Origin: Syntrophobotulus glycolicus DSM 8271
GTDB lineage: Bacteria > Bacillota > Desulfitobacteriia > Desulfitobacteriales > Syntrophobotulaceae
Direction of reading: 5' to 3'
DNA length: 64,000 bases
Assembly (NCBI RefSeq): GCF_000190635.1
Contig: NC_015172.1
Coordinates: forward strand, 1,550,001 to 1,614,000
Part shown: positions 19,327-27,283 of the stretch, one piece after another
How the letters are laid out: each line of letters begins with the position of its first letter
Position numbering within the stretch: the stretch's first letter is position 1
Notes under the pieces: model-generated
Seen by the model: the letters and a program-made list of their open reading frames with translations, nothing else
Told to the model about the DNA's origin: nothing
Databases searched by the model: none
Program-made: the position numbers and the translations under genes

Positions 19327-19354
19327 AAGGGTACTGAAAAAGGTATCCTTTTTT
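19327..19354 (+). terminator. Rho-independent terminator
   Basis: AAGGGTAC (19327-19334) pairs with GTATCCTT (19343-19350, one G-U), followed by a T run. Confidence 0.7.
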
Positions 19355-19441
19355 CACGTTCAATAGAGTAAGAATAAATAAAGCCTGGCATTCCGGACAA
19401 GATATGAGGAAAGAAGCCTTGGAGTCTTAAAGGAGATCAAA

Positions 19442-20017
19442 ATGAACAAAGCTATTCTGGAACAATTTAACCAGTATTTGAACAAGCGGGAGGATGATGA
19501 GTACTTGTTCATGAAGATTGCTTTTCAGGCCGCACCAACTCTGGTCAATATCAAGCCTTCTTCATTAATTGCCTTGAGCAATCATTCTCGAGACATATTG
19601 AATATTTGGGAAGAGCAAAAAGACAGGATTTGCAGCAGGCTGAATGTCTATTATTTTGAGCTGCTCAAATCTGAAAACCATATCAGTATTCTTTTCTATC
19701 AGAGAAATAAAATCGTACAGACGCTGGAGAAAACGGAAAATAAGGATTTTTTGAAAAACATGGGATATTGTATAGGGAATTTAGAAGATATTCTGCAACG
19801 GTTAAAAAAGAGGTTTCAGGAAAAGTTCCCGCACGAAATCGGAATATTTTTGGGGTACCCATTAGAAGATGTAAAAGGTTTTATTGAATATCAAGGGACA
19901 AGTTTTCTGTTATGCGGGTACTGGAAAGTTTATCATAATCCGGAACAAGCGCTTAAAGTGTTCCGCAAATATGATCTGGCCAGAATGAGGTATCTCTTGG
20001 AATTGATGACGCAATAG
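19442..20017 (+). CDS. DUF3793 family protein
   Basis: A 191-residue soluble protein with the DUF3793 pattern: an APTLVNIKPSSLIAL head, a central YCIGNLEDILQRLKKRF and the signature HEIGIFLGYPLEDVKGFI near residue 133. The family is common in Clostridia and has no known function. AAAGGAGATCAAA precedes the ATG. It stands between a terminator and a glycosyltransferase gene; no functional link can be shown. Confidence 0.75.
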   Translation: MNKAILEQFNQYLNKREDDEYLFMKIAFQAAPTLVNIKPSSLIALSNHSRDILNIWEEQKDRICSRLNVYYFELLKSENHISILFYQRNKIVQTLEKTENKDFLKNMGYCIGNLEDILQRLKKRFQEKFPHEIGIFLGYPLEDVKGFIEYQGTSFLLCGYWKVYHNPEQALKVFRKYDLARMRYLLELMTQ

Positions 20018-20115
20018 ATCAGTATTTTGTCAAATGACTGCCAAAGAAAAAATGAACAGTTAAGCCTCAAATAAAATATATTATTGAACAGAGATTATTT
20101 TAATGAGGTAAACCA

Positions 20116-21192
20116 ATGACAACAGTTAGTTTATGTATGATCGTGAAGAATGAAGAGGATACTCTGGCCAGATGTCTGAATTCTGTAAAAGAGATTGTAG
20201 ATGAGATCATTATTGTCGATACCGGTTCAACGGATCAAACAAAAGAAATTGCCAAAGAATTCAGTGAAAAAATTTACGATTTCCAGTGGATCGAGGATTT
20301 TTCAGCCGCCAGAAATTATTCCTTTTCCAAAGCAACAATGGACTATATTTTTTGGCTTGATGCCGATGATGTAATTTTACCTGAGGACGGAAAAAAGCTG
20401 AAAGAACTCAAAGACAGCCTTGACCCCGCAGTGGATATTGTGATGATGAAATATAACACGGGTTTTGATGCTCAGGGAAACGTAACATTCAGCTATTACC
20501 GGGAAAGATTATCCAAGAGATCAGGCAATTACAAATGGTACGAACCGGTGCACGAATATCTGCTCTACGGAGGAAAGATCATCAGTGTTGAGATCTGTGT
20601 AACACATCAAAAAATACATCCCGCTCAACCGGGCAGAAATATTGCAATCTATGAAAAAATAATTGCGGAAGGCCGGGAATTAACGCCCCGGGGGCTTTAC
20701 TATTTTTCCCGGGAATTAAAAGACCATGGCAGATTTCAGGATGCCATAAAATATTTTACCGATTTCCTGAATTCTGAAAAGGGTTGGGTTGAAGATAATA
20801 TTTGTGCTTGCGGGGAACTTGCCAAATGTTACAAAGCGATAGGGGACAATAATAATGAGCTTCCGGCATTACTCAAAAGCTTTGAATATGCCGCACCCAG
20901 GGCTGAAACTTGCTGCCAGATCGGTTATTTTTTTAAAAATAAAAAGAATTATGAGGTAGCCGTCTTTTGGTTTGAACTGGCTACAAATCTAAAGAAACCT
21001 AAAAACAGCTGGGGATTTGTCCGGGAAGATTACTGGGGGTATATCCCTTGGATAGAATTGTGCTACTGTCATTACCAGCTGGGCCATACTGAAGAGGCAA
21101 GGGGTTATAATGACAAAGCCGCGGAATATAAGCCTGATGACCCCAGTGTTTTATATAACCAGAATTTCTTTAACAGCTTAAAAGAATCCTAG
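20116..21192 (+). CDS. Family 2 glycosyltransferase with C-terminal TPR region
   Basis: A 358-residue cytoplasmic glycosyltransferase. GT-A domain at the N-terminus (SLCMIVKNEEDTLARCL, IIIVDTGSTDQTKEIA, DxD-like FWLDADD), followed from about residue 190 by TPR-like helices. This is the architecture of SunS/SPBc2-type and spore-surface glycosyltransferases. A possible SigK-like promoter (AC-N17-AATATATTA, -10 at about 20075) precedes it, but the region is AT-rich and the match may be chance. Donor and acceptor are unknown. First of the glycosyltransferases of the glycan region. Confidence 0.82.
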   Translation: MTTVSLCMIVKNEEDTLARCLNSVKEIVDEIIIVDTGSTDQTKEIAKEFSEKIYDFQWIEDFSAARNYSFSKATMDYIFWLDADDVILPEDGKKLKELKDSLDPAVDIVMMKYNTGFDAQGNVTFSYYRERLSKRSGNYKWYEPVHEYLLYGGKIISVEICVTHQKIHPAQPGRNIAIYEKIIAEGRELTPRGLYYFSRELKDHGRFQDAIKYFTDFLNSEKGWVEDNICACGELAKCYKAIGDNNNELPALLKSFEYAAPRAETCCQIGYFFKNKKNYEVAVFWFELATNLKKPKNSWGFVREDYWGYIPWIELCYCHYQLGHTEEARGYNDKAAEYKPDDPSVLYNQNFFNSLKES

Positions 21193-21196
21193 CAGA

Positions 21197-21234
21197 GATA
21201 AACAGCATACAACTCCAATTGCATGCTGTTTATC
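21197..21234 (+). terminator. Rho-independent terminator
   Basis: GATAAACAGCAT (21197-21208) pairs with ATGCTGTTTATC (21223-21234), followed by ATTTTA. Confidence 0.85.
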
Positions 21235-21280
21235 ATTTTATCCTTGTGCTTAAATCAACAGTTAAAAAGGCGGTACGTGT

Positions 21281-21433
21281 TTAACAACATCGGGTAAATG
21301 GAAATGGCCGAGGAAACGGTGGTTTTTCACGTTCTAACTCTTCAATCTCATCTAAAATACGAAATAACAACCAAATAATAACTGCTAATTCTATCGTGAT
21401 AATCGGAAAGAATATTGAAACGATTAAACACAT
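21281..21433 (-). CDS. Tiny membrane peptide, paralogue A
   Basis: A 50-residue protein with one membrane segment (LIVSIFFPIITIELAVIIWL), then an acidic helix (RILDEIEELERE) and a Pro/Phe-rich tail. Ribosome site AGAGGGGGT lies 7 bases before the ATG. A second copy of the family is at 33406-33564, sharing FPIIxIELAxIIWLL, the charged helix and KPP. The two upstream regions are also alike. A SigK-type promoter sits 45 bp upstream. Function unknown; a small spore-membrane or coat-associated peptide is likely from context. Confidence 0.72.
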   Translation of the reverse strand: MCLIVSIFFPIITIELAVIIWLLFRILDEIEELEREKPPFPRPFPFTRCC

Positions 21434-21477
21434 GTTCAGACCCCCTCTGGCATTCTTTGTCTTTTCCGGTTCTGTAT

Positions 21478-21505
21478 TAAATTATGTGACTTGTCCGGAT
21501 TTTGT
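21478..21505 (-). promoter_or_regulatory. SigK-type promoter of tiny membrane peptide A
   Basis: On the minus strand: AC (21505-21504), 17-bp spacer, CATAATTTA (21486-21478). This fits AC-N16/17-CATAnnnTA. The spacer contains GGACAAG, as in the paralogue promoter at 33607. Confidence 0.65.
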
Positions 21506-21550
21506 GAATAAGCTGTCTGAATTTTTCTTGGAAGGCAAAAGGCGTCCTTT

Positions 21551-22000
21551 CTATAAAAAAAGCGCGTAATTATATTCCAGCCAGGGAAGGATGTCGTCGA
21601 TTCCGTCAAGAAGAGCGTCTGCCCAAAGGTGGACTTCGCTGCTTTCTCCTTTATGAGGGTGGCCGACAATAATCGTACGTTTGCCTAAGCCTATTCCCAG
21701 GGCCCAATCGGCGGTAGCATCTATTCCACATGGCAGCAAAAGGATAATTAGATCCGCTTGGGCAATGGCCTCACGGTTTTCATCCACAGCCGCCTTCCAC
21801 TCAGGACGGTTCAGATATTCACGATAATTATGCCGCTCGGGATTAAATTTTTCAGGAAACATTTCAGGCGGAGCTTCATAACTTTTCCGGCAGTCCGGGT
21901 CAGTAAAGTCAAAAACCTCATGCTCATGTGCCCGCAGAGTTTGAGCCAGCTCCCGTACAATGACACGTTTTTTCCAGGAGGCACTGATATAAATGTTCAT
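21551..22000 (-). CDS. Nucleoside 2-deoxyribosyltransferase-like protein
   Basis: A 149-residue protein with a flavodoxin-like nucleotide fold: MNIYISASWKKR at the start, VDENREAIAQADLIILLLP in the centre and ADWALGIGLGKRTIIVGHP. This pattern resembles nucleoside 2-deoxyribosyltransferase / TIR-like relatives; catalytic activity is not shown. Start ATG at 22000, after GGGGTGG and 11 bp past the glycosyltransferase stop; a longer open frame to 22195 overlaps that gene and is rejected. It is the last gene of the aminotransferase-glycosyltransferase operon, so a role on a nucleotide sugar or nucleoside diphosphate is possible. Confidence 0.6.
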   Translation of the reverse strand: MNIYISASWKKRVIVRELAQTLRAHEHEVFDFTDPDCRKSYEAPPEMFPEKFNPERHNYREYLNRPEWKAAVDENREAIAQADLIILLLPCGIDATADWALGIGLGKRTIIVGHPHKGESSEVHLWADALLDGIDDILPWLEYNYALFL

Positions 22001-22010
22001 TAATCCACCC

Positions 22011-23003
22011 CTAGTTTGATCTGCTGATATAGTGTTCAAAATTTTCACTTGCCCAGACCATATTATATTTATGCTCGACAATGGAGACGGGATCACTAAT
22101 TGAAGCACAATAGGCAGTCCTGTTTCCTTCCGAAAGTTCCTTGAACGTTTCAAGGTATTTCCATTTGAATTTACTGGCAAAGGAATCGTTGACATTAGAT
22201 TTTTTGCTAAGCATATAGCATGTCTGATCGCTTTTATTTAAGGTGCAGATTTCTTGTCCCTGACACTGGGCACAGCCGATCGACTGGGTCATATCAATCT
22301 CTACTGTCGTGACAAACCCGGCCTTAAAAGAAGTGTAGTGGGTTACCCTGGGGGAAAGCTCGGCATCCCCATACCCGTTTTCTTCACTCCAATAGCCTAT
22401 TTCTGTAAACAGTTCCGGTCTGAGGACTTGCAGGCTTCCGGGAATGAAGTCCATTATTCCGTCGATCTGGGCATCTCTCAGCTCCAGATAGGCGGCATTC
22501 CCACTTATCTTAGGGATGATGGGCGGCATGTGTCTCGGATAAGGGTTGTCTCTTGTTACCCCTAAAAGACCAACATCAGGAAAAGCCTCAAAGACCTCCA
22601 TAAAGCGTGATATCCAGTTTTTTGTTTTAATATAAACATCACTGTCTATCGCAATAAAGTACTGATCAGGTCTTCTTTTGGCTAAATTAAAGTTGGCGGC
22701 ATAAATTGGTCCGAGATTTAACTTGAACTGGGTTTTAGACTTGATTCTTTTATCCTGCAGGCTATTGATATAATCCCAGGTGTTGTCTTTGGAATTGCAA
22801 TCGATAATATGCATCTCAAAGTCTTCGTCGGAATCAAGAATATTGTTTAAATTTTTTATGGTCAAGCCAAGACGGTTGAAGGTGATATAACTAATAAACG
22901 GAGGAGGATATGAAGCAGATCCGGTTTTTTGTTCATCCGGTATGAGGCCGCTTAATCCATATATTTTTAGAATTTCTTTAACGGCAGAGTCTATTTCTTT
23001 CAT
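22011..23003 (-). CDS. Family 2 glycosyltransferase with four-Cys insert, paralogue 1
   Basis: A 330-residue GT-A glycosyltransferase: short N-terminal helix (VKEILKIYGLSGL), core start FISYITFNRLGLTIKNL, IIDCNSKDNTWDYI, DxD in AIDSDVYIKTKNW, and FIPGSLQVLRPEL. After the core is a conserved insert C-X2-C-X5-C-X8-C (residues about 244-263; CAQCQGQEIC...TC). Three more paralogues lie at 27284, 33802 and 35552 with the same insert. Second gene of the operon from 24176. Probably transfers a dTDP-linked amino sugar or similar to a spore-surface acceptor; specificity is inferred only. Confidence 0.82.
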   Translation of the reverse strand: MKEIDSAVKEILKIYGLSGLIPDEQKTGSASYPPPFISYITFNRLGLTIKNLNNILDSDEDFEMHIIDCNSKDNTWDYINSLQDKRIKSKTQFKLNLGPIYAANFNLAKRRPDQYFIAIDSDVYIKTKNWISRFMEVFEAFPDVGLLGVTRDNPYPRHMPPIIPKISGNAAYLELRDAQIDGIMDFIPGSLQVLRPELFTEIGYWSEENGYGDAELSPRVTHYTSFKAGFVTTVEIDMTQSIGCAQCQGQEICTLNKSDQTCYMLSKKSNVNDSFASKFKWKYLETFKELSEGNRTAYCASISDPVSIVEHKYNMVWASENFEHYISRSN

Positions 23004-23039
23004 CTTTTTATCTCAATCCTTTTGCTTTATGATCAAATC

Positions 23040-24176
23040 TTATTTTGGTTTTACTTTTCGAATAATTGTGCAGATTTTCTTGACATCAGATTCACACATT
23101 CTCCCATGGAGAGGTAAAGCCAAAATGGAATTGGCCGTTTTGTTGGCGATAGGGAGTTTTGTTTCAGAGGCAGACGGCAGATCTTTATAACATTGAAAGT
23201 TACTGCAAAGTGGATAGAAATATTTGCGTGAAATAACATTGTATTGCAAAAGCTTTTCATGAAGCTCATCACGGGTAAGTCCGAATTGATGTTGATCAAT
23301 TTTAACAGCGAAATACGGGTAGTTGTGGCGAATTCCTTCGATATCCTGATAAACCTGAAGCCCTGAAAGATCATGAAGCAGTTGACGGTACAAATCAGTT
23401 AAATATTTTCTTTGTTCAATTTCGGCCTGCACTTTTTTTAGCAAAAGCAAGCCTACTGAAGCCTGAATCTCGTTTAATTTGCCGTTGGTGCCCGGTTCTT
23501 TCACGGTAGAATCATTGTTTATCCCAAAATTTCTCAGACTGTCTAGCCTTTCTTTTAAATAAGGATTATTGCAGGCTAAAGCGCCTCCTTCAATCGTGTG
23601 ATAAATCTTGGTGGCATGGAAGCTGAACATCGAAATATCTCCATAAGATGCGATCGGTTTATCCTTTATTTTTACGCCGAAGGCATGAGCGGCATCGTAC
23701 AAAACCTTGAGACCGTATTTATCGGCAATCTGTTGGATTTTTTCCACATTGCACGGGGTACCGAATACATGCACGGGCAAGATCCCGGTGGTTTTCTCCG
23801 TAATCAGGGATTCAATCAAATCCGGGTCAAGATTTAAAGAGTCTTCCTGGATATCGCAAAAAACAGGCTTGAGATTGCTCCAGGTTAAGGCATGAACTGT
23901 GGCGGCAAACGTAAATGGAGTAGTGATGACTTCTCCGGATAAACGTAAAGCCCGGCAGGCAACCTGTAAAGCAATTGTGCCGTTGCAGAAGACCGAAAGA
24001 CAGTCGGTACCGAGAAAGTCGGCAAGCTGATTTTCCAATTCCATGACCATTTTTCCATTATTGCTGAGTTGATTGCTCTCAAAAACTGATTTCATGATCC
24101 GGGACAATTCATCCCATTCAGGCATTAATGGTTGGGTAATATAGAAAGGGTTTGGAAAACCTTCAATGTGATCCAT
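23040..24176 (-). CDS. DegT/DnrJ/EryC1/StrS family sugar aminotransferase (VioA/RffA-like)
   Basis: A 378-residue PLP enzyme that aminates keto sugar nucleotides. CNGTIALQVACRAL is the cofactor phosphate region, DAAHAFG (161-167) binds PLP, and K190 in FSFHATK is the Schiff-base lysine, followed by HTIEGGAL. FSFHATK...EGGA is typical of dTDP-4-keto-6-deoxyhexose aminotransferases (VioA, RffA, FdtB). Start ATG at 24176 after GAGGTG; an in-frame GTG at 24185 lies in that site. RfbA and RfbB next door make its expected substrate, dTDP-4-keto-6-deoxyglucose. First gene of a three-gene operon under a SigK-type promoter. Confidence 0.85.
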   Translation of the reverse strand: MDHIEGFPNPFYITQPLMPEWDELSRIMKSVFESNQLSNNGKMVMELENQLADFLGTDCLSVFCNGTIALQVACRALRLSGEVITTPFTFAATVHALTWSNLKPVFCDIQEDSLNLDPDLIESLITEKTTGILPVHVFGTPCNVEKIQQIADKYGLKVLYDAAHAFGVKIKDKPIASYGDISMFSFHATKIYHTIEGGALACNNPYLKERLDSLRNFGINNDSTVKEPGTNGKLNEIQASVGLLLLKKVQAEIEQRKYLTDLYRQLLHDLSGLQVYQDIEGIRHNYPYFAVKIDQHQFGLTRDELHEKLLQYNVISRKYFYPLCSNFQCYKDLPSASETKLPIANKTANSILALPLHGRMCESDVKKICTIIRKVKPK

Positions 24177-24297
24177 TTTATACACCTCATATAAAAAAAC
24201 GATAAGAATGGCTAATATCGATTGGAGTTTAGGCGCAAATGGCGCCGCGGAAAAAATGATCTTGCTGAATGTTTAAGTTAGTCCAATCTTCACGATT

Positions 24298-24324
24298 TAT
24301 TATATGGAAATAGTTGTCCATCGT
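24298..24324 (-). promoter_or_regulatory. SigK-type promoter of the aminotransferase operon
   Basis: Minus strand: AC (24324-24323), 16-bp spacer, CATATAATA (24306-24298). Over GGACAACTATTTCCATAT and the next six bases it is identical to the promoter at 33740. A further TTGGAC follows downstream in both. Confidence 0.72.
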
Positions 24325-24451
24325 GACAAACCTTTAGGCCATTTTTTGCCAATTATTTATTTTCTTATTCACAAGATACAAACCTGCAAAATACTATGTA
24401 AAAAGGACAACTCAGGAGTTCTTAATTTTAATCATAGGAGACTTTTAGAGG

Positions 24452-25516
24452 ATGAAAGCATTAATTTTAAGCGGAGGTACAGGCACCAGACTGAGGCCGT
24501 TAACCTACTCCAATGCCAAACAGCTCTTGCCTCTGGCCAATAAACCCATCATCTTTCATATCATTGAAAAGATCAAAAAATCAGGAATAAACGATATTGG
24601 GATCGTTGTAGGAGACACTCAGGAAAAAGTAAAAAATACAGTTGGAAACGGTGAGAGATGGGATGTAAAGATCACTTATATTTATCAGGCTCATTCTCTG
24701 GGGCTTGCCCATGCTGTTCAGACCGCGGCAGAATTCATTGGGGACAGTGATTTTATGATGATCCTGGGTGACAATATGTTTAATATGGATTTGGGCAAGT
24801 TAATAGAAAATTTTTATTCTAATCAGGCAAGCAGCACGATTTTACTTCATAAAGTCAATAATCCTGGGGAATTTGGGGTTGCCGTTGTAGATGATAAAGG
24901 CTGTATTATTGGGCTTGCGGAAAAACCAAAGGAGTTCATCAGTGATTTAATCATAACGGGGATCTATCTCTTTGGTCCCAGCATTTTTCCGGCCATTGAA
25001 AAAATCACACCTTCGGGCAGGGGAGAGCTGGAAATAACTGATGCGATTCAAAAACAATTGGAGATGGGTGGCCGGGTGACTTACGAGCTCATCCAAGGAT
25101 GGTGGAAAGATACGGGAAAATTGGAGGATATCCTGGAGGCCAACAGGCTGGTGCTTGATGAGATCGAAAACAAATATTGTTTTATTTCCGACTGTGCTTC
25201 GTCAATTTCCGGGAAAGTAAAAGCAAGCGACAATGTAGTGGTAAAAGACAGCATTATTCATGGTCCTGTTCATATCGACGAAGATGTATTGATCATTAAT
25301 AGCTGTATAGGACCATATACCTCTATCGGCAAAGGTTCAATCATAAAAGAATGTGAAATAGACAATAGTATTGTTCTGGAAAATACCCATTTGGAAAGTG
25401 TGAGTAAAAGAATAACAAGCAGTCTAATCGGAAAAAACGTTTCGATAAAAAGAAAAACGAACAGACCTTTTTCGAACTCCTTCTTTGTAGGAGATGACAG
25501 TGAAATCAGTCTATAG
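24452..25516 (+). CDS. rfbA: Glucose-1-phosphate thymidylyltransferase, long form
   Basis: A 354-residue enzyme making dTDP-glucose from glucose-1-phosphate and dTTP. N-terminal nucleotidyltransferase domain with LSGGTGTRLRPLTYSNAKQL, then a left-handed beta-helix-like tail (from about 245; repeated SISGKVKASDNVV, SCIGPYTSIGKGSII). The extra tail marks the long StrD/RmlA3-type class rather than the 290-residue form. AC-N17-AATACTATG (24371-24398) is a weak SigK-like match upstream. It is 40 bp ahead of rfbB. No rmlC or rmlD is present, so the pathway does not lead to rhamnose here. Confidence 0.9.
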   Translation: MKALILSGGTGTRLRPLTYSNAKQLLPLANKPIIFHIIEKIKKSGINDIGIVVGDTQEKVKNTVGNGERWDVKITYIYQAHSLGLAHAVQTAAEFIGDSDFMMILGDNMFNMDLGKLIENFYSNQASSTILLHKVNNPGEFGVAVVDDKGCIIGLAEKPKEFISDLIITGIYLFGPSIFPAIEKITPSGRGELEITDAIQKQLEMGGRVTYELIQGWWKDTGKLEDILEANRLVLDEIENKYCFISDCASSISGKVKASDNVVVKDSIIHGPVHIDEDVLIINSCIGPYTSIGKGSIIKECEIDNSIVLENTHLESVSKRITSSLIGKNVSIKRKTNRPFSNSFFVGDDSEISL

Positions 25517-25556
25517 ATTTTTATAAAATTCAGTATTTGATTAAGGAGAGACAAAA

Positions 25557-26540
25557 GTGAACGTGATTTTAGTGACAGGAGGAGCCGGTTTTATCGGAAG
25601 CAATTATATCAGGCTTTTTTTGCAGACGAATAAAGACGATAAAGTGATCAACTATGATAAGCTGACTTATGCCGGTAATATTGAGAATATTCAAGATTTG
25701 GACAGCAATCCGAGGTACTGTTTTGTTAAAGGAGATATCTGTGATGAAAAGCACTTCACCAAAATCATCAAAGAATATGATCCGGATTATGTCATAAATT
25801 TTGCTGCCGAATCGCATGTGGATCGGAGTATTGATGATCCTTCAATATTTGGGGATACGAATATCATGGGGACATTAAATATCCTTCAATGTCTCAAGAA
25901 TTTTTGGAAAAAAAGTAATGATCAAAATAAAAAGTTTTTGCAGATTTCTACAGATGAAGTATATGGAAGTTTGGAAAATGACGATGATTCTTTTACGGAA
26001 AGCTCTCTCTTGATGCCCAATAGTCCATATTCGGCCTCGAAAGCGGGAGCCGATTTAATGGTCAGAGCATTTGTAAAAACTTATGGATTTCCTGCAATGA
26101 TTACACGGTGCAGCAATAATTACGGTCCATTTCAAAATGCTGAAAAGTTTATCCCTTCATGTATCATTAAAGCATTAAAAGATGAAGCCATTACGATATA
26201 CGGAGATGGAACAAATATCAGGGAATGGATTCACGTCAATGATCATTGTGCGGCAATCACTAAAGTATTGTTAAAAGGAAAGCTTGGAGAAGTCTATAAT
26301 ATCGGGAGCGGAGATGAGGTTTCAAATATCGAAATGGCCAGGCTGATTTTAAAACATCTGGGGAAGGAAACAGGCAGAATAGAGAAAATTACGGACAGAC
26401 CTGGTCATGACAGGCGGTACGCTTTAGACAGCAAGAAAATAGCCGGGGAACTCGACTGGAAATGCAGCTACCAATTGGAAAAAGGAATAAAAGAGACGAT
26501 AAGCTGGTATCAAAATAACCGGGCTTGGTGGGATAAATAA
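25557..26540 (+). CDS. rfbB: dTDP-glucose 4,6-dehydratase
   Basis: A 327-residue SDR-family enzyme producing dTDP-4-keto-6-deoxyglucose. Shows TGGAGFIGSN at the N-terminus, FAAESHVDRSIDDP, the catalytic ISTDEVYGSL and YSASKAGADLMV (YxxxK), and REWIHVNDHC. GTG start at 25557 after AAGGAGAG. With RfbA upstream it supplies the substrate for the aminotransferase at 23040. Terminated by the hairpin at 26575. Confidence 0.95.
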   Translation: MNVILVTGGAGFIGSNYIRLFLQTNKDDKVINYDKLTYAGNIENIQDLDSNPRYCFVKGDICDEKHFTKIIKEYDPDYVINFAAESHVDRSIDDPSIFGDTNIMGTLNILQCLKNFWKKSNDQNKKFLQISTDEVYGSLENDDDSFTESSLLMPNSPYSASKAGADLMVRAFVKTYGFPAMITRCSNNYGPFQNAEKFIPSCIIKALKDEAITIYGDGTNIREWIHVNDHCAAITKVLLKGKLGEVYNIGSGDEVSNIEMARLILKHLGKETGRIEKITDRPGHDRRYALDSKKIAGELDWKCSYQLEKGIKETISWYQNNRAWWDK

Positions 26541-26574
26541 CTGCCGGAATTTAAAAAGTGTTCAAAAATTGCGT

Positions 26575-26620
26575 AAACCTCCGAATCGAAAGAGAAATAT
26601 AGATTCCGGAGGTTTCTTTT
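26575..26620 (+). terminator. Terminator of rfbAB
   Basis: AAACCTCCGAATC (26575-26587) pairs with GATTCCGGAGGTTT (26602-26615, one bulge), followed by CTTTT. Confidence 0.85.
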
Positions 26621-26630
26621 ACGGCTGCAA

Positions 26631-26666
26631 AATCTCCTGTCCTAGCGATCGCTGTGACAGGAGATT
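26631..26666. terminator. Second hairpin between rfbB and the convergent small gene
   Basis: AATCTCCTGTC (26631-26641) pairs with GACAGGAGATT (26656-26666); the loop carries the palindrome AGCGATCGCT. Probably serves the minus-strand gene at 26721 or acts in both directions. Confidence 0.65.
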
Positions 26667-26720
26667 TCATTTGATAGGATTTAAGTGTAGGGTAGCGTTG
26701 TGTTTGATTGAGATACTTTG

Positions 26721-26945
26721 TTACCAATACTTATATCTGTGATCGATAGGATTGATAGGATCGATAGGGAAGACAGGATCGATATTGAGATCACTATCGA
26801 TATCAATATCAAGATCAATATCGGTATCCTTGTTAGACTCTGTTTTGGCAGAATATATTTTGCATACTGCGTAAACAGCGCCAATAGATAATATTCCCCC
26901 AATAATGGCCAATGATTTTTTAATGATTTTAAGTTTTTTGGACAT
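26721..26945 (-). CDS. Small membrane-anchored protein with Asp-rich repeat tail
   Basis: A 74-residue protein: basic N-terminus (MSKKLKIIKK), one membrane segment (SLAIIGGILSIGAVYAVCKI), then a low-complexity tail of alternating Asp and Ile/Leu (DTDIDLDIDIDSDLNID) and Pro-Ile-Asp repeats. The DNA under the tail is a degenerate run of GATATC-like hexamers, a likely slippage-prone repeat. ATG at 26945 after AGAGGTGA. No match to a known family; the acidic tail could bind calcium, which is speculation. Confidence 0.6.
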   Translation of the reverse strand: MSKKLKIIKKSLAIIGGILSIGAVYAVCKIYSAKTESNKDTDIDLDIDIDSDLNIDPVFPIDPINPIDHRYKYW

Positions 26946-27172
26946 GATTAATTTCACCTCTTTTTATGAAAGATTACTCCTTACTGCGCCGACTGTTTTT
27001 TGCAAACAGCAGAAAGTCAGAAAGTCAAGGTATTTTTCGATTTAACCAGTCAGGACACTCAAGGCTTGTGAATAAGAAAGGATCTTAAATACCAATTATT
27101 GCTAGTAATACAGGATATGTACAAGGATATAAAAGGTGACAAGTTCCTTTGTGAGCAATACGGGAGATTGTA
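26946..27172. other. Intergenic region before glycosyltransferase paralogue 2
   Basis: About 230 bp, AT-rich, with no gene seen. A short inverted repeat (CTGTTTTTTGCAAACAG, about 26993-27009) may belong to the promoter region of the minus-strand small gene. Confidence 0.4.
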
Positions 27173-27199
27173 ACACTGGACAACTTTATCCATATTATG
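27173..27199 (+). promoter_or_regulatory. SigK-type promoter of glycosyltransferase paralogue 2
   Basis: AC (27173-27174), 16-bp spacer, CATATTATG (27191-27199). The spacer holds GGACAACTTTATC, nearly the same as in the copies at 24298 and 33740. Confidence 0.62.
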
Positions 27200-27283
27200 C
27201 TAATAGATGGGCCAAACGAAAAGGCAATTGCTCAATAGACAGATCTGGAAAAATATAAATCAATTTGAAAGGATAATCACATT

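Noticed and set aside
24452-26540. Rhamnose (dTDP-L-rhamnose) pathway
   Set aside because: RmlC and RmlD are not in the window, while a 4-aminotransferase and acyltransferases are, so an amino-deoxyhexose is the better reading. Genes elsewhere cannot be excluded.
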